A DNA stretch of 64,000 nt from Vibrio sp. STUT-A11 (GCF_026000435.1 NZ_AP026764.1:1054001-1118000); one strand, 5' to 3'; counted from the first letter of the stretch, positions 51,653 through 60,915 are shown. Notes: generated by a model not told the origin, from the sequence alone. A program made the numbers and translations.

Positions 51653-52819
51653 ATGAAAGTGGTGATTGCCCCGGATTCATTTAAAGAGAGTTTGACTGCG
51701 AAGCAAGTCAGCGATGCGATTAAAAGAGGGCTACAGCGTGTCTGGAAAGACGCTGAATTTGTCACTGTACCAGTTGCTGATGGTGGAGAAGGGACTGTTC
51801 AGGCGTTAGTTGATGCTACTCAAGGTGAGCTAGTTATGGTTTCAGTGAAAGGGCCACTAGGTGATGAAGTAAACGCTCATTACGGTGTTCTCGGAGACGG
51901 TGAAACCGCTGTGATCGAAATGGCAGAAGCGAGTGGTTTGCATCTCGTTCCACAAGACCTGCGAGACCCTAAAAGGACGAGTAGCTTCGGTACAGGTCAA
52001 CTGATTCTCGATGCACTGGATAAAGGTATTCAGCGTTTTATTATTGGGATAGGCGGCAGTGCAACGAATGATGGTGGTATTGGTATGCTCGCAGCACTGG
52101 GCGTCAGGTTTTTAAATCAATCTGGTGAGGAAATTACGCCTGATGGTGCGGGGTTGGTTGAGTTAGCATCCATTGAACACTCTAGTCTTGATGCGCGTTT
52201 AGCTGAGTGTGAGATTTTAGTGGCTTGCGACGTGGATAACCCTTTGTGTGGCAAAGAAGGGGCGTCGAATGTATTTGGACCACAAAAAGGTGCTACTCAA
52301 GAAGATATAGATCTGCTAGATAGTGCGCTGAGAAAATTTGGAGATCTAACGGAACAAGTCATGGGAAGGCATGTTCTGACGGAAAAAGGTGCTGGTGCAG
52401 CAGGTGGAATGGGGGCAGCATTAATTGGCTATCTATCCTCCAGTTTGAAACCTGGTATCGAGATCGTTTTAGAAACAGTGAAGCTATCAGAACATGTATC
52501 GGATGCGGATATTGTTTTTACTGGTGAAGGACGTATCGACCAACAGACTGTACATGGAAAAACTCCTATGGGGGTCGCTCAAGTAGCGAAGCAATTTGAC
52601 CTTCCAGTAATTGCGCTTGCAGGGTGCACGGGGAGAAACTATCAAGCAGTCTATGAGTGTGGTATTGACGCAGTATTTGTATGCGTGTCACGTGCGATGA
52701 GCTTATCAGAAGCGTTAGACGAAGCGGAAATCAACTTGGAAAACCTTGCCGAAAATGTAGCGAGATTGAGTAGTTTATCGATGTTATCTCTACCAAACGT
52801 AACGCTCAAAAAAGAATAA
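51653..52819 (+). CDS. Glycerate kinase
   Basis: A 388-residue glycerate kinase of the GarK/GlxK family (KVVIAPDSFKESLTAKQVSDAI at residues 2-23, PVADGGEGTVQALV, IIGIGGSATNDGGIGMLAALG, FTGEGRIDQQTVHGKTP). It phosphorylates D-glycerate for entry into glycolysis. It is not required for the threonate route itself, so the module may also handle glycerate made from related sugar acids. Confidence 0.93.
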   Translation: MKVVIAPDSFKESLTAKQVSDAIKRGLQRVWKDAEFVTVPVADGGEGTVQALVDATQGELVMVSVKGPLGDEVNAHYGVLGDGETAVIEMAEASGLHLVPQDLRDPKRTSSFGTGQLILDALDKGIQRFIIGIGGSATNDGGIGMLAALGVRFLNQSGEEITPDGAGLVELASIEHSSLDARLAECEILVACDVDNPLCGKEGASNVFGPQKGATQEDIDLLDSALRKFGDLTEQVMGRHVLTEKGAGAAGGMGAALIGYLSSSLKPGIEIVLETVKLSEHVSDADIVFTGEGRIDQQTVHGKTPMGVAQVAKQFDLPVIALAGCTGRNYQAVYECGIDAVFVCVSRAMSLSEALDEAEINLENLAENVARLSSLSMLSLPNVTLKKE

Positions 52820-52899
52820 AAAAACAGGTTGTTATTATTATTATTTAGCCAAGGAGCGGCTATTGATACATGATCTATTGGGCAAAATATCAAATTTAT

Positions 52900-52925
52900 T
52901 TCGAAACATTGGTTATTGTTTCGAA
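52900..52925. other. Inverted repeat before nadE
   Basis: TTCGAAACA (52900-52908) and TGTTTCGAA (52917-52925) are an exact 9-bp inverted repeat with an 8-bp spacer, about 165 bp upstream of nadE and 80 bp after the glycerate kinase stop. There is no T tail. An operator or an RNA hairpin is possible. Confidence 0.35.
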
Positions 52926-53088
52926 GGCAATGTCTTAGCCAATTTTTCGCCAATATATTGCCATGTGCTTATCAAAATAAGCTCTGCTTAGAGTTGCTAA
53001 ATCACGCTCACGTTTGCTCATTTTCGCTTCAATCACTAATACTTACTGAGTACTGGCTTAAGGCCAGAAGTTGAGGAAAGGAAGTATT

Positions 53089-55179
53089 GTGAAGAAACTG
53101 CGTATTAGCTCATGCTCATTAAACCAGACTCCAATGGATTGGAGTGGAAACCTGCATAACATCCAGAAAGCAATCGATAGAGCGCATCACGCCGGTGCGG
53201 AGCTTCTTATTACGCCAGAGTTATGCATTTCTGGTTATGGCTGTGAAGATTTCTTCCACAGCCCTCATGTCTCTGAGCGCGCACTGAAAAGTGTCTCTGA
53301 CCTAACGCAGTCGATTCCTAATAGCATGGCGGTATCGGTTGGCTTACCCGTGATGATCAACAATCGTGTTTACAATGGTGTTGCGCTGCTTACGCATGAG
53401 GGCATTCAAGGTATCTCTCTAAAGCGTAATTTAGCCGCAAATGGTCTTCATTATGAGCAACGTTGGTTTACGCCATGGACTCGAGACAAAAACGCGACGG
53501 TGGTACTCAAAGAGGGGACACCACCTGTGCGTGTTGGCAATTTGGTTTACAGCGTTAACGGTGTCAAAGTTGGTTTTGAAATCTGCGAAGATGCCTGGGT
53601 TGCAGACCGCACTTCGGAACGCTTCTTTAATCAGGGCGTGGAAGTCATTGCAAATCCAAGTGCGAGTCACTTTGCGATAGGTAAATCGCTCACTCGTAAG
53701 CGGCTGGTGGAAGAGTCGAGCCGTGTCTATTCGGCATGTTATGTGTATTCCAATCTCTCTGGTTGTGAATCTGGGCGGGCTATTTATGATGCTGGGGTAA
53801 TGATTGCGGTTGATGGCAGCTTGGTCGCTAAAGGCGAACGGTTTCACATGAGTGACGTAGAAGTCATCACAGCAGATATTGATTTATCCCGCAGCCGGAT
53901 AGGTCAAATCAATAACAGTCAACGCTATTATGAGGAACATGACTTTGATACCGAGGCGGTCGTCAAAGTCATACTCAGTAAATCTCCTAATTCTCCCAAG
54001 TTACCTATACCGCCCTTAAATCAGCCTTGGGAAGACAGTGAATATCTGGAACATGAAGAAGCTCTACGTGCTATTGCGATAGGTCTGCGCGACTGGTTGA
54101 AGAAAACACGTACTGGCGGCTATGCGCTCTCACTCAGTGGCGGGGCTGATTCTGCATTAGTTGCCAGTGCTGTTTATACATCCGTTATCCTGGAATTGTG
54201 TGAGCGGGTTGCTAAAACAGAGAAAGGTGCTGAGTGTTTATTGCCAGAGTATCTACGTCAATTTTTGGGTGACGAGCAAAGCGCTGAATTTAAGCAGGTG
54301 GGAGATAAAGACGAGCCCCATCAACTCGTCATGGATACTGCGTCCTCAATCATGGCGAACATGCTCACCACCGCGTATCAGGCCAGCGCGAACAGTGGTC
54401 CCGTTACTCGTACTGCCGCGCAAAAAGTGGCGCAGTCATTTGGTGCAAAATTTTTAAACCTTAGTGTTGCTGAGGTGGTAAAGAACTACGAGTCGATGAT
54501 ATCAAAAGCAACTAATCTAGACCTCAATTGGAATGATCACGACATCGCGCTACAAAATGTACAGGCACGTGTGCGCTCACCGAGTATCTGGTTCATTGCG
54601 AATCTGGAAAATAAACTGTTGCTGACGACGAGTAATATGTCGGAAGGGGCGGTAGGCTACTGCACAATGGATGGTGACTCTTCTGGTGTACTCGCGCCTA
54701 TCTCTGGCGTAACTAAAAGCCGAATTCTCAAGCTACTGGTATGGCTAGAGAAAAAAGGATTTTATTGCACTGGTAATCAGATCATGAAGCTAGAAGCACT
54801 TTCTTATATCAATAATCAACGTCCAACGGCGGAGTTACGTCCAGAAGAACAAAGTGATGAAGATGATTTGATGCCTTATGATGTGCTCGATCGTATGGTC
54901 TTTTTGACCTTAGAAGCGGGTATGTCCCCGAGGGATATTTTTGATGCGATGACGGAAGAATTTGAATTCATCGATAAGCAAACTATGGCCACATATATCG
55001 TCAAATTTTTCAAGTTGCTGTTTCGCAATCAATGGAAACGCGACCGTCAGGCTCCGGGCTTTCATATCGAACTGAATAGCTTGGATCCAAAAACCTATAA
55101 ACGCTTTCCGCTTTTAAGCTCTGGATACCAAGAGGAGCTAGCCTTCATCGAGGATAATAGCTGGATGAAAGACAGCTAG
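53089..55179 (+). CDS. nadE: Glutamine-dependent NAD+ synthase
   Basis: A 696-residue, two-domain enzyme. The N-terminal nitrilase-fold glutaminase (about 1-290) has the catalytic triad Glu44 (TPEL), Lys112 (SLKRNLA) and Cys166 (GFEICEDAW). The C-terminal NAD synthetase has the ATP-binding loop SLSGGADSALVAS and TSNMSEGAVGYCTMDGD. It makes NAD+ from deamido-NAD+. Start GTG 53089 (AAGGA upstream) is chosen over TTG 53071, which begins inside the ribosome site. Long N-glutaminase forms differ from the short ammonia-dependent enzyme of many enterobacteria. Confidence 0.93.
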   Translation: MKKLRISSCSLNQTPMDWSGNLHNIQKAIDRAHHAGAELLITPELCISGYGCEDFFHSPHVSERALKSVSDLTQSIPNSMAVSVGLPVMINNRVYNGVALLTHEGIQGISLKRNLAANGLHYEQRWFTPWTRDKNATVVLKEGTPPVRVGNLVYSVNGVKVGFEICEDAWVADRTSERFFNQGVEVIANPSASHFAIGKSLTRKRLVEESSRVYSACYVYSNLSGCESGRAIYDAGVMIAVDGSLVAKGERFHMSDVEVITADIDLSRSRIGQINNSQRYYEEHDFDTEAVVKVILSKSPNSPKLPIPPLNQPWEDSEYLEHEEALRAIAIGLRDWLKKTRTGGYALSLSGGADSALVASAVYTSVILELCERVAKTEKGAECLLPEYLRQFLGDEQSAEFKQVGDKDEPHQLVMDTASSIMANMLTTAYQASANSGPVTRTAAQKVAQSFGAKFLNLSVAEVVKNYESMISKATNLDLNWNDHDIALQNVQARVRSPSIWFIANLENKLLLTTSNMSEGAVGYCTMDGDSSGVLAPISGVTKSRILKLLVWLEKKGFYCTGNQIMKLEALSYINNQRPTAELRPEEQSDEDDLMPYDVLDRMVFLTLEAGMSPRDIFDAMTEEFEFIDKQTMATYIVKFFKLLFRNQWKRDRQAPGFHIELNSLDPKTYKRFPLLSSGYQEELAFIEDNSWMKDS

Positions 55180-55257
55180 CGTGATTCAAGATTCGCTCTA
55201 ACTGTTCTCTAGCTTTCTCTTTGTCCTGATATCGTGAAGTATCGATGGTTTAAATGA

Positions 55258-55440
55258 CTAGGTGTAGAAGATGATTTGATCATCGTCAGATGTGACTAAG
55301 CTTGCTTTCTTTTGTTCAATTAACTGTGCCGCACATGCCGGGGTGACCGCCTGAACCTGTCCGATAGACTTTAGCGTTGGTGTTTCCCATGCCTGATCTC
55401 GGTATTTACCTGCTTGCGTGTATTGAATCAGTACTTTCAT
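55258..55440 (-). CDS. Small hypothetical protein
   Basis: 60 residues, soluble-looking, with no recognised domain (MKVLIQYTQAGKYRDQAWET start, a possible beta-rich fold and a single Cys at about 36). ATG 55438-55440 has a good GGAGCG site 8 nt upstream, which supports a real gene. It may be a lineage-restricted conserved protein; function unknown. Confidence 0.6.
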   Translation of the reverse strand: MKVLIQYTQAGKYRDQAWETPTLKSIGQVQAVTPACAAQLIEQKKASLVTSDDDQIIFYT

Positions 55441-55680
55441 AGTTTCGCTCCGTTGTCATTGACGTGCTACTAAAACTAATCGGTTTATTTGAGTTGCACA
55501 CTAGCCAAAAATGCAAACATAAATTTAACTTAATGAATTGGACAACGTCTGTCTACGGCTTACGTACAGGTAACTTTATGAAAAATAGTAAAATCATTTA
55601 ACAAAAAAGTGAGCCACTTTTCAGTTGGATCACTTTTCAATGCGATGCTAAGCATGGATAAATTATGTTGATAAGCAAAG

Positions 55681-56154
55681 TTAAGCTGCTGTGGTAATCT
55701 CTGCTGGCGGAAATAATTTGAAGAATGTTGCGCGAGCAATCGGTCCAACGACGACAAATTGCAAAGGCAAAGCGACGACAATATTAAGTGCAAATACCTT
55801 GGCATACGCAGCTAATAGCGAGCCTTCGTAGCCTTGAATTAATGTCGCAATAAATGACATTGATGCACACATGAATAACACCATCAGCCCTGATATAAGC
55901 AGCACTTTTTTAATAAATGGCGTTGTTTCATTGGTTAACTTCGCGACGATTGTTTTGACGAGCGGCGCGACTACAAACCAATCTATTGTGAACGCTACTA
56001 AGAAGATCGCCACAAACTTTACCGATGCTAGCGTACTGATCAGATCCACATCTCCGGCTGAGTGGAGTAGCGCATTATACAGCGTCATACCTAACACCAT
56101 TAAAAAACAGATTATTACAGAGAATACAAAATTCTCGTATTTGTTCTTACCCAT
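55681..56154 (-). CDS. DUF2798 family membrane protein
   Basis: 157 residues with four predicted transmembrane helices (about 8-27, 45-66, 84-106 and 118-140), a DUF2798-type tandem of two similar halves (FVFSVIICFLMVLGMTLYNA and LISGLMVLFMCASMSFIATL). Start ATG with GGAGAAATGA upstream. It is divergent from a MarR gene with two shared palindromic operators between them, so it is probably the regulated target. Function unknown. Confidence 0.82.
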   Translation of the reverse strand: MGKNKYENFVFSVIICFLMVLGMTLYNALLHSAGDVDLISTLASVKFVAIFLVAFTIDWFVVAPLVKTIVAKLTNETTPFIKKVLLISGLMVLFMCASMSFIATLIQGYEGSLLAAYAKVFALNIVVALPLQFVVVGPIARATFFKLFPPAEITTAA

Positions 56155-56173
56155 TCATTTCTCCAGTTAAACC

Positions 56174-56188
56174 GTCAACTTAGTTGAC
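56174..56188. promoter_or_regulatory. MarR-type operator 1 (GTCAACTTAGTTGAC)
   Basis: A 15-bp palindrome around a central T, 20 bp from the DUF2798 start. Its core GTCAACT/TTGAC is repeated in operator 2, 40 bp centre to centre. Likely the binding site of the divergent MarR protein. Confidence 0.6.
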
Positions 56189-56211
56189 GATATTAAAGTG
56201 AGATATATTTA

Positions 56212-56230
56212 TTGTCAACTTAATTGACAA
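56212..56230. promoter_or_regulatory. MarR-type operator 2 (TTGTCAACTTAATTGACAA)
   Basis: A 19-bp near-perfect palindrome sharing the GTCAACTTA-TTGAC core with operator 1. It is 62 bp upstream of the MarR start. Two sites about four helical turns apart suggest cooperative or dual control of both divergent genes. Confidence 0.62.
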
Positions 56231-56291
56231 TATGGGGTGGTGAGGCATACTTTGTGGTGTAGACATTCTTACTGGTTTAGTAGAGTAGAAG

Positions 56292-56720
56292 ATGGATAAC
56301 GATAGATACTTGGATACGTTAGGTCTTGTCGATCTGATTAGTGAAAAACATAAACAGTTTCGCCAGGAAACAATGCAGCGGATTGGAAGCCATTTTGAGC
56401 TGACTTTTTCTGAAATGGATATCTACCTGATTAGCCTAGTTCAATTTAATGCGATGAGTGTGAGTGAATCGGCTCGATACATGAACATTAGTCGCCAAGC
56501 CGCTCATAAGCATGTTAAGAATCTTGAATCGCTTAATTTGGTAGAGTTGACGACTTCTGCGTCTAATCGTAGGGAGAAAATCATCACACTTACACAATCG
56601 GGTAAACAGTTTGGTGAACAAGTCATGCAGATTAAGAACGAACTCGAAATGGAGCTTGAAGAGAAACTAGGTGTTGAAAACTATCGCCAAGTAAAAGCAC
56701 TGTTTAAGGAAACTTGGTAG
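56292..56720 (+). CDS. MarR-family transcriptional regulator
   Basis: A 142-residue winged-HTH MarR protein (HFELTFSEMDIYLISLVQFN, then SVSESARYMNISRQAAHKHVKNLE as recognition region, about residues 56-79, and the wing SNRREKIITLTQSGKQ). Divergent from DUF2798 with two matching operators, so autoregulation is likely. Its 3' hairpin is directly fused to a betA remnant. Confidence 0.9.
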   Translation: MDNDRYLDTLGLVDLISEKHKQFRQETMQRIGSHFELTFSEMDIYLISLVQFNAMSVSESARYMNISRQAAHKHVKNLESLNLVELTTSASNRREKIITLTQSGKQFGEQVMQIKNELEMELEEKLGVENYRQVKALFKETW

Positions 56721-56734
56721 TTCCAATCGCTAAA

Positions 56735-56754
56735 AAGGGAGCCGAAGCTCCCTT
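56735..56754 (+). terminator. Terminator-like stem of the MarR gene, T tail lost
   Basis: AAGGGAGC (56735-56742) / GCTCCCTT (56747-56754) is an 8-bp perfect stem with a CGAA loop and an A-rich run before it. The expected T run is replaced at once by betA coding sequence, suggesting the recombination breakpoint lies here. Confidence 0.6.
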
Positions 56755-58239
56755 AGGTACCTATAATTGGTTGTACGAATCAGAGCCTGAACCGCATATG
56801 CAGAACCGTAAAATAGCGCAACCAAGAGGTAAAGTGCTGGGCGGAAGCAGCTGTATCAACGGTATGATTTATATCCGTGGTAATGCGATGGATTATGAAA
56901 AGTGGGGAAGCAATGAAGGCCTTGAATACTGGGACTACAAGCACTGCCTACCGTACTTCCGCAAGTTCGAGACTCGCCTGAAAGGTGCGGATAAATACCA
57001 CGGTGATAACGGTCCGCTGGCTATCTCTACTGCCGCTTGTGATAACCCGCTGTTTGATGCGTTTTTAAAGCGGCTCAGGAAGCTGGTTATCCTCTCACTG
57101 ATGATGTAAACGGCTATCAACAAGAAGGTTTTAGTGCGTTCGACCAAAACATTTACCGTGGTCGTCGCTTAAGTGCCGCCCGTGCTTATCTACATCCAGT
57201 TAAAAACCGTAAGAACTTAACGGTACTGACGGGTGCAACTGCTAATCGTATTATCTTTGACGGCAAAACAGCGGTGGGTGTTGAATTCAAGCGTCGTAAG
57301 AAAACTCGCACCGTTTATGGTAAGGAAATTATTTCCTGTGGTGGCGCGATTAACTCGCCAAAACTACTGCAATTGTCAGGTGTCGGTAATTCAGAAGAAC
57401 TAAAAGCGTTAGGCATTAACCCTGTTCACCACTTGCCAGGTGTTGGTGAAAACCTACAGGATCACCTTGAGCTTTATGTTCAGTACACATGTAAAAAGCC
57501 AGTCAGTCTATACCCTGCACTGAAATGGTATAACCAACCTAAAATTGGCTTCGATTGGTTGTTCCGCCGTAAGGGTAATGCAGCAACAAACCATTTCGAA
57601 GCGGGCGGTTTTATTCGTGGTAATGATGAAGTTCTTTATCCAAACCTACAATACCATTTCTTACCGCTGGCAATCCGTTACGACGGCAGTGCTCCACGTG
57701 ATGGGCATGGCTTCCAGTTACACGTAGGGCCGATGAACACCGATGTACGTGGTCATGTGAAAATTAAGTCGAATGATCCGGAGCAGAAACCAGCCATTCT
57801 GTTCAACTATTTGTCGACGGAACAAGAGCGTAAAGAATGGGTTGAGGCGATTCGCTGTACACGTAACATTATTGAGCAACCAGCATTTGATGATTTACGT
57901 GGCGAGGAACTGGCTCCGGGTCCGTCTGTGCAAACTGACGAAGAAATTCTGGACTTTGTGGCCCGTGATGGTGAGAGTGCTTTCCACCCAAGTTGCACCT
58001 GTAAGATGGGTTATGATGATATGGCCGTGGTCGATGCCGAACTAAAAGTTCATGGAGTGAAAAACTTACGTGTTGTTGATGCATCTATCTTCCCGGCTAT
58101 CACTAACGGTAACTTATATGCGCCAACGATGATGATCGCGGAAAAAGCGGCAGATATTATTCTTGGTAACTACATTGAGCCTGCGATGGACGCTGAATTT
58201 TATCAGCATGTACCAGGGAAAGAGGATATCACTGTATAG
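56755..58239 (+). pseudogene. betA: Choline dehydrogenase (betA) pseudogene, 5'-truncated and frameshifted
   Basis: GMC-family sequence matching BetA from about residue 55 to the C terminus: GTYNWLYESEPEPHMQN, RGKVLGGSSCINGMIYIRGNA, then, after a shift, SGVGNSEELKALGI, HFEAGGFIRGNDE and FHPSCTCKMGYDDM. The N-terminal FAD-binding GxGxxG segment is missing. At about 57062-57069 (TTTTTAAA) one base is lost, so the first frame ends at 57109 while homology continues in the frame starting at 57067 (AAA GCG GCT). Not functional as written; a terminator follows. Confidence 0.9.
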
Positions 58240-58300
58240 CGTGTAGAAAGGCAAACTTATGACAGAAATACGTCATCCAAAATGCCTTTTGCGTATTAAC

Positions 58301-58335
58301 AAAACAGGCACTAATTCGTTGGTGCCTGTTTTTTT
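58301..58335 (+). terminator. Intrinsic terminator after the betA remnant
   Basis: An 11-bp perfect stem AAAACAGGCAC (58301-58311) / GTGCCTGTTTT (58322-58332) with a 10-nt loop and a run of T. Confidence 0.9.
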
Positions 58336-58394
58336 CATGACATTGATTTTAAGACTAACCCCACTATCTCAGATGCTTGTCGTAATACGTGAGT

Positions 58395-59483
58395 TCACCG
58401 TCGATGAATTGCAACAGGGATACGTCGAGGTCCAAAGTTTTCTTTTGGTCCTGCAAAGCGCCCGGGTATTTCATATCCGCAATGAGTGCAGTGACCGGTG
58501 TCATCTAGCGTATATTCACCGAGTTGATACCAATCTCTCTCAATGATCGGTTTACCGCAAGAAGGACAATAGGTCGCGTCGGACTTTGGATCGTGAACGT
58601 TGCCACAATAGACAAAGTACAACCCGTGTGAGAGGGCGATTTCCCGAGCTCGCAATAAGGTGCTTAGCGGGGTTCTGCCTTTGTCTAGCATTTTGAAATC
58701 CGGATGGAAGGCACTGAAATGCAGCGGAACCTCAGGTCCTAAATTTTCGAATATCCATTGGCACATTGCGTGGAGCTCATCATCACTGTCATTTTCTCCA
58801 GGAATGAGCAGAGTCGTGATTTCGAACCACACGTTGGTTTCTTTTCTCAGATAGATTAGGGTATCAAGAACAGGCTGCAAGTGGCCGTGGCATATCTTGT
58901 GATAGAAATGCTCAGTGAACCCTTTCAAATCGATATTCGCCGCATCCATATGGCGGTAGAACGCTTCTCTCGGTTCTTCGCAGATATAGCCTGCGCTAAC
59001 GGCAACGCTTTTCAAGCCAAGCTCACGAGCCGCGATGGCCGCATCGATGGCGTACTCCATAAAGATGACCGGATCGTTGTAGGTAAAGGCTAAACTTTTA
59101 CATCCGTATTTTAGTGCTGTTTGTGCCAACTCTTCCGGCATTGCGGTGTCACACAAAGTGTCAAATTCGCGTGACTTGCTGATGTCCCAATTCTGACAAA
59201 ACTGGCAACTGAGGTTACAACCTGCGGTCCCGAAGCTGAAAACACTGGATCCCGGATAGAAGTGGTTGAGCGGCTTTTTCTCAATGGGATCGATGCAAAA
59301 ACCTGATGAACGTCCGTAGCTGGTCAGTACGATTTCGCCTTGCCTATGCATACGCACAAAACAAGCGCCGCGCTTTCCTTCTCTAAGGGTACATTTACGT
59401 GGGCACACATCACAGCACACGCGACCATCTTCTAGCTTATGCCAGTAGCGAGTTGGGAAATAATCAGGAGGAGAGGTTTGCAT
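58395..59483 (-). CDS. amrS: AmmeMemoRadiSam system radical SAM enzyme
   Basis: A 362-residue radical SAM protein with the cluster motif CNLSCQFC (CxxxCxxC, about residues 89-96). An N-terminal cysteine group (CCDVCPRKCTLREG) resembles pyruvate-formate-lyase activases, and a C-terminal zinc-ribbon-like pair is present (CPSCG and CTHCG). Architecture and neighbours place it in the AmmeMemoRadiSam set. Divergent from the Memo gene across 64 bp. The reaction is not established. Confidence 0.93.
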   Translation of the reverse strand: MQTSPPDYFPTRYWHKLEDGRVCCDVCPRKCTLREGKRGACFVRMHRQGEIVLTSYGRSSGFCIDPIEKKPLNHFYPGSSVFSFGTAGCNLSCQFCQNWDISKSREFDTLCDTAMPEELAQTALKYGCKSLAFTYNDPVIFMEYAIDAAIAARELGLKSVAVSAGYICEEPREAFYRHMDAANIDLKGFTEHFYHKICHGHLQPVLDTLIYLRKETNVWFEITTLLIPGENDSDDELHAMCQWIFENLGPEVPLHFSAFHPDFKMLDKGRTPLSTLLRAREIALSHGLYFVYCGNVHDPKSDATYCPSCGKPIIERDWYQLGEYTLDDTGHCTHCGYEIPGRFAGPKENFGPRRIPVAIHRR

Positions 59484-59547
59484 AGTGAATTCGCCCTCTA
59501 ATGACCTACACTAAAAGTATAGTTGATGCCATACGAGTAGGAATACT

Positions 59548-60351
59548 ATGAAATATCGGGAAGCCGCGGTGGCCGGAAGATTTTATCCCGCAACAGCACA
59601 TGAACTCACAAGCCAGCTCGCTGGTTATTTCTCCGAGCAAGCACTTTTGCCTGAGGCTCCAAAAGCACTGATAGTGCCCCATGCAGGTTACTTTTACTCC
59701 GGTGAAGTCGCTGCCAAGGCGTATCGTCTGCTGTGTAATAGCACCGAACAGTACTCTCATGTGGTGTTACTCGGGCCAAGTCATCATGTCGCGCTAGACG
59801 GGTGTGCCGTTCCGGATAGTGATGTTTTCCTAACCCCTACGGGAGAAGTGAAGATTGATCGCGATGGTGTTGAAGAGCTGCTGGCACAAGATCTGGTCGC
59901 AACGTCAGATCAAGCTCATCATTGGGAACATTCTTTAGAGGTGCAACTTCCTTTCCTGCAATATTGTCTCGATGATTTTACGCTTTTGCCGATAGTCGTG
60001 GGACGCGACTTCCACGGATACGTTAAGCGCATATTGGAAGTCGTGACAAAAACGCCGAACACCCTGATTGTGGTGAGTAGCGATCTCAGTCATTACCATC
60101 CTTACAGCGAAGCAAATGAGATTGATGCCGATACTATTCAGCGAGTTTTATCGTTTGGCAGCAATATTCATCCGGAGCGAGCCTGTGGCTGTAATGCAAT
60201 CAATGGCTTGCTTGACTTCGCCAAGGAACAACACTGGGAGATCAAGTGTATCAATTACACTAACTCAGGAGATGTGATGGCTCACCATGAAAACCGCTCC
60301 CCAGAGCTATCCGAAGGAGTCGTTGGTTATGCCAGTTTCATCTTGTTTTGA
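59548..60351 (+). CDS. amrB: AmmeMemoRadiSam system protein B (Memo family)
   Basis: A 267-residue Memo-family protein, structurally related to class III extradiol dioxygenases such as LigB, with conserved His candidates in PHAGYFYSGEVA (about residue 50), GPSHHVALDG, HHWEHSLEVQLPF and SSDLSHYHPY. ACGCNAING carries two cysteines. Start ATG. It overlaps the AMMECR1 gene by 23 nt, indicating coupled translation. Confidence 0.93.
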   Translation: MKYREAAVAGRFYPATAHELTSQLAGYFSEQALLPEAPKALIVPHAGYFYSGEVAAKAYRLLCNSTEQYSHVVLLGPSHHVALDGCAVPDSDVFLTPTGEVKIDRDGVEELLAQDLVATSDQAHHWEHSLEVQLPFLQYCLDDFTLLPIVVGRDFHGYVKRILEVVTKTPNTLIVVSSDLSHYHPYSEANEIDADTIQRVLSFGSNIHPERACGCNAINGLLDFAKEQHWEIKCINYTNSGDVMAHHENRSPELSEGVVGYASFILF

Positions 60352-60907
60352 ATTAAGTCAGGAGGAGAAAACGCGTCTTTTACAAATGGTGTGGCAGGTT
60401 CTTGATCAAGCGCTAAGAGGGAATGGGTTGCAACTGCCGCCAGAACCAGACGATAAGGCGTTACTCGAGCCAGCAGCGAGCTTTGTTACGTTACAGCATC
60501 ACGGAAAGTTGCGTGGCTGCATTGGGTCTTTACAAGTGAATGAACCTCTTTGGCTTAATGTGTGTAAAAATGCGTATGCCAGCGGCTTCCAGGATTCGCG
60601 ATTTTTGCCACTTACGACGGCCGATCGGGCTGGATTGAACGTCGATATATCCGTCTTATCAGACCTTAAGCCTTTAACAAATCATGGTGAAGCAAATTTA
60701 CTTGCAACTTTGCGTCCTGGTATTGATGGGCTGTTATTAGAAGATGAATGGCACCGGGCAGTGTTTCTTCCTTCTGTGTGGGAGGTTTTGCCGACGCCTG
60801 AGCAGTTTGTTCACGCATTAAAGCGCAAAGGAGGATGGCCAGAAACTTACTGGAATGAAGACATCGTTATCCATCTCTTCACAACCATCGTGATCTCTGA
60901 AATATAG
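60329..60907 (+). CDS. amrA: AmmeMemoRadiSam system protein A (AMMECR1 family)
   Basis: A 192-residue AMMECR1-domain protein with the hallmark KLRGCIGSL (about residues 60-68), then NAYASGFQDSRF, PGIDGLLLE and LPSVWEVLPTPEQF. ATG 60329 has AAGGAG 9 nt upstream, within the end of the Memo gene; earlier in-frame codons are rejected. AMMECR1 is conserved from archaea to man, function unresolved. Confidence 0.93.
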   Translation: MPVSSCFELSQEEKTRLLQMVWQVLDQALRGNGLQLPPEPDDKALLEPAASFVTLQHHGKLRGCIGSLQVNEPLWLNVCKNAYASGFQDSRFLPLTTADRAGLNVDISVLSDLKPLTNHGEANLLATLRPGIDGLLLEDEWHRAVFLPSVWEVLPTPEQFVHALKRKGGWPETYWNEDIVIHLFTTIVISEI

Positions 60908-60915
60908 TTTCATTT

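Noticed and set aside
52827..52847. Short TTA/TTG trinucleotide run after the glycerate kinase gene
   Set aside because: Too short to be a meaningful tandem repeat and not in a gene or obvious promoter.
53431..53847. A 138-residue open frame antisense to nadE
   Set aside because: Overlaps the conserved glutaminase domain, no family match seen, no ribosome site.
56714..57109. 131-residue ORF as a free-standing gene
   Set aside because: It is the first frame of the betA pseudogene, ending early because of the one-base loss; its start overlaps the end of the MarR gene.
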